Source: Bacillota bacterium (GTDB taxonomy: Bacteria > Bacillota > Bacilli > Paenibacillales > Paenibacillaceae). Taken from it: DNA of 18,852 nt. Shown in pieces: positions 13,116 to 18,852 of this stretch. The stretch covers positions 1 through 18,852 of the forward strand of contig JAEZCJ010000080.1 of NCBI GenBank assembly GCA_023433615.1. The letters are read 5' to 3'. The first letter of the stretch is position 1. Every line of letters starts with the position of its first letter. A model generated the notes under the pieces. The model had not been told where the DNA came from, ran no database searches, and was given only the letters and a program-made list of their open reading frames with translations. The translations under genes were made by a program, and so were the position numbers.

Positions 13116-14407
13116 CGACCACGATTGCCATCATCGTGCTGACCGCGAGCTTCGTGGTCTTGATCCTGCTGCGATTCCCGATTGCCATGGTGCTAACCCT
13201 GTCCGCGCTATTGACGGCATGGACGCTCGATATCGAACTGGCCGTCATCGGACAGCGCATGGTGCAGGGGCTTAACTCGTTCGCGCTGCTCGCCATTCCG
13301 TTCTTCATCTTGGCGGGCCAGATCATGAGCGAAGGCGGGCTGGCCCTCCGGCTCATCAACTTCGCTCAGTTGTTCATCGGGGCGATCCGCGGCGGCTTGG
13401 CGATGGTCAATTGCGTCGCTTGCATGCTTTTCGGCAATATCAGCGGTTCGGCAGCCGCCGACGTATCCTCCGTCGGGTCGGTCATGATTCCGATGATGAA
13501 GCGCAAACACTACGATGCCGATTATTCGGTGGCGGTAACATCCGCAGCGGCCATTCAGGGGGTCGTCATGCCGCCTAGCCACAACATGATTCTCTATGCG
13601 CTCGCCGCAGGGGGCGTATCGATTTCCAGCTTGTTCCTGGCGGGGATCGTGCCGTGCTTGATCCTGCTGGTCGCGCTCATGATCACCTCTTACTCCATCG
13701 CCCGCAAGCGGGAGTATGTGAGGGGCGAGGCCGTTCAGATGAAGGACGTGCCGCGCATCCTGCTGGACGGCTTCCTGTCCATGATGACAGGGGTCATCAT
13801 CCTTGGCGGTATCTTCAGCGGTTGGTTCACGGCAACCGAATCGGGCGCGATCGCTTGCGTATACGCGTTCATTCTGACATTCGTTGTCTACCGGGACATT
13901 CCGCTCTCGCGCATGAAAGTGATATTCCTGAAAACATTCCGCACGGTCGCCATGGTATTGTTCCTGATCGCCGCATCGAACGCATTCGCATGGGTGCTCA
14001 CGTATCTCAAAGTGCCGCTTATGCTGACGGATCTGTTTCTCAGCATCTCCGACAATCCGATGGTAATCCTCTTGATCATTAACGTGCTGCTGCTCATTCT
14101 GGGCGCCCCGCTCGATATGGCGCCGCTCATCTTGATCATGACGCCGATCCTGTACCCGGTCGTGACCTCGCTCGGTGTGGATCCCGTACATTTCGGCATT
14201 ATCCTGATCCTGAATCTGGGCATCGGCCTGATCACGCCGCCTGTCGGCACGGTGCTGTTCGTCGGATGCGCCATCGGCAAAGTATCGATCGAACAAGGCT
14301 CCCGGGCGCTAGTACCGTTCTTTTTCGTCATGGTGGCGGTGCTGCTTCTGATCACCTATATACCCGGCATATCGCTCTGGCTGCCGAACATGTTCAACGG
14401 CACATGA
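13112..14407 (+). CDS. dctM: TRAP transporter large permease subunit (DctM)
   Basis: The 431-residue protein has about 12 hydrophobic segments and family hallmarks: RFPIAMVL near the N-terminus, then FGNISGSAAADVSSVGS and GVVMPPSHNMILYA, and in the second half GAPLDMAPLILIMTPI and GLITPPVGTVLFVG. These paired motifs belong to the two inverted-repeat halves of the elevator-type transport subunit, where substrate and sodium are carried. It works with DctQ and with the binding protein encoded 135 nt downstream. The spacing and a motif repeated in that gap suggest dctP also has its own promoter. The protein appears complete. Confidence 0.93.
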   Translation: MTTTIAIIVLTASFVVLILLRFPIAMVLTLSALLTAWTLDIELAVIGQRMVQGLNSFALLAIPFFILAGQIMSEGGLALRLINFAQLFIGAIRGGLAMVNCVACMLFGNISGSAAADVSSVGSVMIPMMKRKHYDADYSVAVTSAAAIQGVVMPPSHNMILYALAAGGVSISSLFLAGIVPCLILLVALMITSYSIARKREYVRGEAVQMKDVPRILLDGFLSMMTGVIILGGIFSGWFTATESGAIACVYAFILTFVVYRDIPLSRMKVIFLKTFRTVAMVLFLIAASNAFAWVLTYLKVPLMLTDLFLSISDNPMVILLIINVLLLILGAPLDMAPLILIMTPILYPVVTSLGVDPVHFGIILILNLGIGLITPPVGTVLFVGCAIGKVSIEQGSRALVPFFFVMVAVLLLITYIPGISLWLPNMFNGT

Positions 14408-14428
14408 TGGCCGAGCTTGCTCGCGGGA

Positions 14429-14444
14429 ACAAAATATTACAAAT
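14429..14444 (+). promoter_or_regulatory. Shared motif upstream of dctP (copy 2)
   Basis: ACAAAATATTACAAAT matches 15 of 16 positions of the motif at 12494-12509, including the exact 11-mer ATATTACAAAT. It lies about 100 nt before dctP, a distance similar to copy 1 and dctQ. This suits a regulator that controls both units. Confidence 0.5.
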
Positions 14445-14471
14445 CTATGCAAATATGACCCCATACAGCAT

Positions 14472-14485
14472 TGAATACGCTTTCA
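14472..14485 (+). promoter_or_regulatory. Candidate cre (CcpA) site upstream of dctP
   Basis: TGAATACGCTTTCA matches 13 of 14 positions of the cre consensus TGWAARCGYTWNCW, differing at one A. It sits about 60 nt before dctP and near the likely promoter, where CcpA would repress expression when preferred sugars are present. This fits a gene for uptake of a secondary carbon source. Confidence 0.5.
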
Positions 14486-14542
14486 CTATACTGGTGATAC
14501 AGCCCTTGCAAGCGTCAAGGGGGATCATAAAGGGAGGCTACA

Positions 14543-15568
14543 GTGAGGATGAAACATTGGCTGCGATTGACGGCGGCGATTGCCGCGATCAGCTTGTTCA
14601 TTGCCGGGTGCGGCAATGGCAGCGAGAATGCGAAGACTGCGGGCGGATCGGCGGAGGAAGGTCCGACGTATTCGTTCCGGCTGGCCGAGGCCCATCCGGC
14701 CGACTATCCGACGACGAGGGCGGACATGCGATTCGCGGAGCTCGTGAAGGAGCGTTCCGGCGGGCGAATCACGATCGACGTTTTCCCATCCGCGCAGCTC
14801 GGCGAAGAGAAGGCCGTTATCGAGCAGGTACAGCTCGGCGCAATCGAATTCACCCGCGTAAGCACCGGTCCGCTCGGCGAATTCAACAAGGACTTCGGCG
14901 TGTTCAGTCTGCCGTACATTTTCGAGAATGACGATCACGTCTGGAAGTTCCTTCTCAGCTCAGACGGCATGGCCCTGTTGGACAGTCTGGAATCCTCCAA
15001 GCTGAAGGGGCTCGCTTACTACAGCTCGGGATCGCGCAGCTTCTATTCGCCGAAGCCGCTTACGAAGCTGGAAGATCTGAAGGGACTTAAAATCCGCGTG
15101 ATCGAGAATAAGCTGAACATCGCGATCATGAAGGCGCTTGGCGCGAATGCCACGCCGATGCCGTACGGCGAGGTTTACAGCTCCCTGCAGACAGGCGTTA
15201 TCGATGCAGCCGAGAATAATTGGCCGAGTTATTATTCCAGCAAGCATTATGAGGTCGCGAAAAATTACATCGTAGACGGACACCAACGCGTACCGGAGGT
15301 GCTGATGATCTCGCAGGCAACCTGGGAGAAGCTGTCCGAGGACGATCAGAAGCTGATCAAGCAGGCCGCCATGGATTCGATCGAATACCAGCGCGAGGAG
15401 TGGGCGAAGTTCGAGAAGGAATCCGAGGAGGCCGTCCGTGCGGCCGGCTCCACGATCACGGTCTTGGACGACCTGAAGCCATGGAAGGAAGCGGTCAAGC
15501 CGGTCATCGAGGAGTATCGGGCGGAGTACAAGGACATTCTGGCGGCGATCGAGAAGGCAGGTCAATAG
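14543..15568 (+). CDS. dctP: TRAP transporter substrate-binding lipoprotein (DctP)
   Basis: This 341-residue protein starts with a lipoprotein signal peptide ending LFIAGC, so Cys23 would be lipidated and the protein anchored on the outer face of the membrane. The mature part matches the DctP family, which captures carboxylate-bearing substrates such as dicarboxylates, sialic acid or uronates. The conserved carboxylate-binding Arg is probably Arg185 in LKIRVIEN, and GVIDAAENNW (Asn225, Asn226, Trp227) is the other family hallmark. The start may be GTG at 14543 or ATG at 14549; GGAGG at 14533-14537 serves either. A terminator-like hairpin follows, separating it from the sensor kinase gene. The ligand cannot be read from sequence; the KdgF-like neighbour favours a uronate. 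Confidence 0.92.
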   Translation: MRMKHWLRLTAAIAAISLFIAGCGNGSENAKTAGGSAEEGPTYSFRLAEAHPADYPTTRADMRFAELVKERSGGRITIDVFPSAQLGEEKAVIEQVQLGAIEFTRVSTGPLGEFNKDFGVFSLPYIFENDDHVWKFLLSSDGMALLDSLESSKLKGLAYYSSGSRSFYSPKPLTKLEDLKGLKIRVIENKLNIAIMKALGANATPMPYGEVYSSLQTGVIDAAENNWPSYYSSKHYEVAKNYIVDGHQRVPEVLMISQATWEKLSEDDQKLIKQAAMDSIEYQREEWAKFEKESEEAVRAAGSTITVLDDLKPWKEAVKPVIEEYRAEYKDILAAIEKAGQ

Positions 15569-15576
15569 ACGACATC

Positions 15577-15605
15577 GAGAGGGGCTCTTTCGCGAGCCTC
15601 TCTTT
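15577..15605 (+). terminator. Hairpin after dctP
   Basis: GAGAGGGGCTC (15577-15587) pairs with GAGCCTCTC (15594-15602), with a bulge and a 6-nt loop, followed by TTTG. The U-tract is short, so partial termination is likely: high expression of dctP with lower read-through into the regulatory genes. Confidence 0.6.
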
Positions 15606-15703
15606 GCCCTCGTTAAGGCGGCAGCGCTCCGACAAGGAATCCGACTGCCCGGCGTAGAAATAAATGGCAATAATTCTTGCTCTCTAGTTAGGGTGGTCTC
15701 CGG

Positions 15704-17551
15704 TTGAAAATCGCTTTCCCCAAGTACGCGGTCCGCTTGCTTCGCGCCGTCTTCCTGCGCGACCGATCGCTGATGACGAAGCTTCTCGTATTCTCCGCGC
15801 TGCTGGTCGTGCTCCCCATGCTGCTGGTCGGGCTCATCTCCTACCATCAATCTTCGCAGGTGCTGGAGCGAGAAGCCCGGCAGTACAGCTGGCTCATGAT
15901 CGAGCAGGTCAAACATTATGTCGAGGATTATCTTCGCGACTTCGAGATCAGCACGCTCAAAATTTTGAACCATCCCGACACGGTTGCGTTCCTGCGCATG
16001 AAGACGCAGGAGGAAGTCGACGACCCGCATATCGTCAGGGCGGTCAGCAACGTGCTGAAGAATTCCGCCTACTCCCGCAGCGACATTACGAACATTACGC
16101 TGATTCTCGACGGTCTGCAGACGATCGACTCGGCGGATACGACGGACCGCAGCTCGGCACGCGAATTGCAGCAAGAGGATTGGTACGGCCGCGTGCCGCC
16201 CACCGGCCAGCCTCGCATCGTCAGCCGCGTCATTCACTGGAAGGGGCGCGACGAGCCCGTCATCTCGATCATGAAGCGGATCGTGAATCCGACGACGCTG
16301 AAGCCCTTCGGCATGCTGGTCATCGATGTGAACTACCGGCGGCTGCAGGAGGTTGCGCGCAAGGTCAAGCCGGGGGAGAGCGGCTATCTATTCATCCTCG
16401 ACGAACAGGGGCATTACGTCTACCATCCGGATCTCAGCTTGGTAGGCGTCGAAGCGAACAAGGACGATGCTCATGTCATGCAGCAGACGAGCAGCGGCTC
16501 GGCGATGTCCAGCGCGGGCGGCCATGACATGCTGACCTTCAGCCGCAGCGAGCGGCTGAACTGGCAGCTTGCGACTTCGATTCCTTACGATGAGTTGATG
16601 CGGGGAACCGACTATATCGGAAGGACGATTCTGATCACGACGACGATCTTCGTCGGCGTCGCTTACGTGCTTGGAATCGGCTTCTCGACGAGCTTGATGC
16701 GCCCGATCAAGCGTCTGCAGCATTATATGAAACGGGTGGAGGTGGGCGATTTTACCGGCAAGGTCGAAGTGGATTCGATGGATGAGATCGGCATGCTGTC
16801 GCATGGGTTCAACAAGATGGTGACCCGATTGTCGGCGCTGCTGGAGGAGATCTACTTCTCTAAGCTCAAGCAGACTGAGATGAATCTGCGGCAGAAGGAG
16901 ACGGAACTGCGCATGCTGCAGGCACAGATCAATCCGCACTTCCTGTACAATTCGCTCGATACGATCCGCGGCATGGCACTGCAGCATGACATGGACGAGA
17001 TCGCGAAGATGGCTGCGGCGCTGGCGCGGCTGCTGCGTTACAATGTGAAGGAAGAGGGCGCACGCGTAACGGTTCAGCAGGAGATCGATGTCGGAGAGAC
17101 GTATCTGCGCATTCAGAAGTATCGGTTCGAGGATAAGCTGGACTACCGGTTCGAGATGCCGGAGTGGGCGCTGCGTCAACGAACGGCGCGCTTCACGCTG
17201 CAGCCGCTCATCGAGAATTGCATCGTCCACGGGCTGGAGCCGCATTCGGGACGAATGGCCGTGAAGATAAGCGCGGAACGGGAGAATGACACGCACTGGG
17301 TGCTGCTCATTCAGGATTCGGGTCCAGGCATCCCGCCTGAGCGGTTGGCGATGCTGGTGAGGAAGCTGCAGCAAGGCGAGGACGAGGTTGAGGCTGGGGT
17401 CGTGGACGAGGGCGGCGGCGTCGGACACATCGGCATCATGAATGTGCATCGGCGCATCCGATACACGTTCGGCGAACCGTGCGGGCTGTTCCTGGAAAGC
17501 GTGCCGGGCGGCGGTACGGCTGTCGGCATACGTCTGCCTTACCAGCCATAG
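15704..17551 (+). CDS. YesM-type sensor histidine kinase
   Basis: This 615-residue membrane kinase has a first transmembrane helix at about residues 25-47, an extracellular sensor region (~48-303, Cache-like), a second helix at ~305-328, a HAMP domain (PIKRLQHYMKRVEVGDF, then DEIGMLSHGFNKMV) and the LytS/YesM-type kinase core. The phosphorylation site is His412 in QINPHFLYNSLDTI; the ATP-binding part shows PLIENCIVHGLEP, DSGPGIP and the glycine-rich GGGVGHIGIMNVHRRI. The start is TTG at 15704, with GGGTGG about 8 nt upstream. Its partner response regulator is encoded 36 nt downstream. In Paenibacillus-type genomes such pairs usually sit beside ABC sugar transporters and sense carbohydrates; here it lies beside a TRAP system. 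It probably phosphorylates the AraC-type regulator in response to the transported compound. Confidence 0.93.
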   Translation: MKIAFPKYAVRLLRAVFLRDRSLMTKLLVFSALLVVLPMLLVGLISYHQSSQVLEREARQYSWLMIEQVKHYVEDYLRDFEISTLKILNHPDTVAFLRMKTQEEVDDPHIVRAVSNVLKNSAYSRSDITNITLILDGLQTIDSADTTDRSSARELQQEDWYGRVPPTGQPRIVSRVIHWKGRDEPVISIMKRIVNPTTLKPFGMLVIDVNYRRLQEVARKVKPGESGYLFILDEQGHYVYHPDLSLVGVEANKDDAHVMQQTSSGSAMSSAGGHDMLTFSRSERLNWQLATSIPYDELMRGTDYIGRTILITTTIFVGVAYVLGIGFSTSLMRPIKRLQHYMKRVEVGDFTGKVEVDSMDEIGMLSHGFNKMVTRLSALLEEIYFSKLKQTEMNLRQKETELRMLQAQINPHFLYNSLDTIRGMALQHDMDEIAKMAAALARLLRYNVKEEGARVTVQQEIDVGETYLRIQKYRFEDKLDYRFEMPEWALRQRTARFTLQPLIENCIVHGLEPHSGRMAVKISAERENDTHWVLLIQDSGPGIPPERLAMLVRKLQQGEDEVEAGVVDEGGGVGHIGIMNVHRRIRYTFGEPCGLFLESVPGGGTAVGIRLPYQP

Positions 17552-17587
17552 CAGGGCTTAGACCAGAATTCAGGGAGGGGGTCATGG

Positions 17588-18367
17588 ATGAATCGAATAT
17601 TGCTGGCAGAGGATGAAAAATGGGTCCGCGTGGCGCTCCGCAAAACGATCGAGAAAACAGGCCTGCCGTTCGAAGTGGCGCATGAGGCGACGAATGGGCT
17701 CGAAGCGTCCGATTGGCTGAAGCAGCATACCGTCGATATGGTCATGACGGACATTCGCATGCCGATCATGGACGGCCTCGCCTTGCTCGAGCATATTCGC
17801 GGGAGCGGCATCGCTTCCGACTTGGTCGTCGTCAGCGGGCATGACGACTTTCAGTGCGCGCAGCGGGCCGTGCGGCTTGGCGCGTTCGATTACATGCTGA
17901 AGCCGGTCGAGACGTGCATGATGAAGGAATGCTTGCAGCGTTGGCTGGACGTGAAGCGGAATCGAAGCGAGGAAGGGAAGGCCGCGAGTTCGGCCGATCC
18001 GATAGACGACAGAACAATGTCGACCGTGGAAATCGTGACAAGGCGAATCGCTTCCCGGCCGGAGGCGAACATGACGCTGTCGGAAGCGGCCTCGCTCGTC
18101 CATCTGAATCCCAGCTATCTGTGCAAGCTGTTCAAGCAGCAGACCGGCGTGAACTTCACGGACTATGTGATTAGGACCCGGATGCAGGAAGCGGCGCGCC
18201 TGCTCGAGAAGACAGCGCTCCGCGTGACGGAGATCGCGGATCGGCTGGGCTACGCGGATCTTGCCTATTTCAGCAACACGTTCAAGAAGACAATCGGTAT
18301 AACGCCAAGCGATTATCGCAAGCGGATGCCGGAGATGAGGGGCAGAGGAGGAGCATCACGGACATGA
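17588..18367 (+). CDS. AraC-type response regulator (short YesN type)
   Basis: The 259-residue protein has an N-terminal receiver domain with the acidic pocket Glu8/Asp9, phosphoacceptor Asp55 in VMTDIRMPIMDG, Ser83 and Lys105 in DYMLKPVE. A short linker leads to a C-terminal AraC-type double helix-turn-helix (about residues 158-250): LSEAASLVHLNPSYLCKLFK and VTEIADRLGYADLAYFSNTF, then GITPSDYRKR. The linker is much shorter than in typical 400-550-residue YesN proteins, so this is a compact form. The ATG at 17588 follows AGGGAGGGGG. It ends in an ATGA overlap with the KdgF-like cupin, tying regulator and cupin together. Likely targets are the motif repeated upstream of dctQ and dctP. Confidence 0.92.
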   Translation: MNRILLAEDEKWVRVALRKTIEKTGLPFEVAHEATNGLEASDWLKQHTVDMVMTDIRMPIMDGLALLEHIRGSGIASDLVVVSGHDDFQCAQRAVRLGAFDYMLKPVETCMMKECLQRWLDVKRNRSEEGKAASSADPIDDRTMSTVEIVTRRIASRPEANMTLSEAASLVHLNPSYLCKLFKQQTGVNFTDYVIRTRMQEAARLLEKTALRVTEIADRLGYADLAYFSNTFKKTIGITPSDYRKRMPEMRGRGGASRT

Positions 18368-18687
18368 CGGATGGAGATATCGTATGGGAGAATGCGGAGC
18401 CCGGCGTGAAGCGGCGCATCCATGCGCCGGGCGAGAAGCTGATGATGATGGAGGTGCATTTTGAAGCGGGAGCCGTCGGTTACCTGCACAGCCATCCGCA
18501 TGAGCAGATGAGCTATTGCCTGCGCGGGACGATCGAATTCACGATCGACGGCGCCACGACGCTGCTGCGCGCGGGGGAGACGATCGTCATCCCGGGCGGC
18601 GCGGAGCACGGCGTGAAGGCGCTCGAGCCGTCCGCGCTGCTAGATGCGTTCACGCCGCTGCGCGAGGATTTGTTGAAGCGGGGGTAG
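18364..18687 (+). CDS. kdgF: KdgF-like cupin protein
   Basis: This 107-residue single-domain cupin has metal-binding motif 1 as YLHSHPHEQ (His-x-His and a following Gln) and motif 2 around GGAEHGV. Flanking stretches resemble KdgF: an N-terminal WENAEPGVKRRIHAPGEKLMMMEVHFEAGA and a C-terminal LLDAFTPLREDLL. KdgF converts unsaturated uronates released from pectin or alginate to their linear keto forms, an early step before the Kdg pathway. The start ATG at 18364 overlaps the stop of the response regulator gene. This is the main clue to the cluster's substrate. A generic small cupin is the alternative reading. An insertion-sequence end begins only about 27 nt after the stop, so any further operon genes may have been displaced. 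Confidence 0.65.
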   Translation: MTDGDIVWENAEPGVKRRIHAPGEKLMMMEVHFEAGAVGYLHSHPHEQMSYCLRGTIEFTIDGATTLLRAGETIVIPGGAEHGVKALEPSALLDAFTPLREDLLKRG

Positions 18688-18713
18688 GATGAACACAACT
18701 AACTGCCATGCCT

Positions 18714-18852
18714 ACGAGGCTGTCCCAAAAGGTTGAAAAAGTCTTTGTGAGATAGTTAAACTCTACAACGAAACATGAAAACGGTCGGGTCAGGATGCCT
18801 TATCCCTGACCGACCGTTTTCAGCTTTTGGCTTAATGTCGAACGCTTGAGCA
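18714..18852. mobile_element. Probable end of a second insertion sequence (continues past window)
   Basis: GAGGCTGTCCCAAAAGG (18716-18732) resembles the terminal repeat of several insertion sequences of Bacilli. It is followed by an AT-rich tract and a strong imperfect hairpin (GAAAACGGTCGG at 18777-18788 with CCGACCGTTTTC at 18810-18821, enclosing TCAGG/CCTGA), a common arrangement at IS ends. The other end is outside the window, so the family is not fixed. Confidence 0.45.
18800..18852 (-). CDS. Possible C-terminus of a transposase (truncated by window edge)
   Basis: On the minus strand the frame entering at the right edge reads LKRSTLSQKLKTVGQG and stops at TAA (18802-18800). Its place just inside a putative insertion-sequence terminal repeat suggests a transposase end, perhaps of the IS1182 type where helices end in N-x-L-K. 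Only 16 residues are visible, so this is weak evidence. The stop lies inside the hairpin. Confidence 0.3.
   Translation of the reverse strand, partial: LKRSTLSQKLKTVGQG

Noticed and set aside
13208..14296. Long minus-strand open frame opposite dctM
   Set aside because: Its translation is rich in Asp, His, Arg and Gln with no recognisable motif, the expected shadow of a membrane protein gene; dctM on the plus strand is clearly the gene.
14960..16237. 425-codon minus-strand open frame spanning dctP and the kinase gene
   Set aside because: It crosses two well-supported plus-strand genes and their intergenic hairpin, and has no recognisable motif.
16388..17449. 353-codon minus-strand open frame opposite the sensor kinase
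   Set aside because: Low-information His/Arg/Leu composition, fully inside a gene with intact kinase motifs.

Overview
The window looks like chromosome from a moderately GC-rich, spore-forming member of the Paenibacillaceae (Paenibacillus or a close relative). The evidence is a YlbJ sporulation protein with a SigmaE-like promoter, a YycC-family protein, a TTG-rich set of start codons each behind a strong GGAGG-type ribosome binding site, CcpA-type cre sites, a Gram-positive LexA-type box, and a YesM/YesN-style two-component pair. No species can be named from sequence alone.

Layout. (1) 1-546: the 3' end of mutY, entering from the left edge. (2) 783-4580: a large secreted RCC1-repeat protein with two cadherin-like domains and one dockerin-like calcium loop, ending at a bidirectional terminator shared with the convergent NAD kinase. 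(3) 4642-6610, minus strand: nadK and upstream ylbJ. (4) 6832-8193: a 31-residue membrane peptide gene with its own leader hairpin and terminator, then a coupled pair encoding a truncated haemoglobin and a DUF2225 protein. (5) About 8350-9800: an IS1595-like insertion with near-perfect 31-bp inverted repeats. Its transposase-like gene has a near-consensus SigmaA promoter overlapped by two LexA-type boxes, and the protein appears to lack DDE catalytic residues. (6) 9800-10504: degenerate tandem repeats, then a minus-strand pair (yycC and a small zinc-ribbon protein). (7) 10618-12411: an M3-family oligoendopeptidase. (8) 12597-18687: a TRAP transporter (small and large permease, binding lipoprotein), a sensor kinase, an AraC-type response regulator and a KdgF-like cupin. 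(9) 18714-18852: what looks like the end of another insertion sequence.

How the genes fit together. The TRAP/two-component/cupin block reads as one uptake-and-sensing system. A 16-bp motif with one mismatch lies upstream of both dctQ and dctP and is a candidate site for the cluster's own response regulator. A 13/14 match to the cre consensus upstream of dctP suggests carbon catabolite control. The KdgF-like cupin points to an unsaturated uronate (pectin- or alginate-type breakdown product) as substrate; that is inference. The most unusual unit is the IS1595-like element: LexA-type boxes on the promoter of a transposase-like protein that has kept its zinc ribbon but seems to have lost its active site, still bounded by nearly identical inverted repeats.
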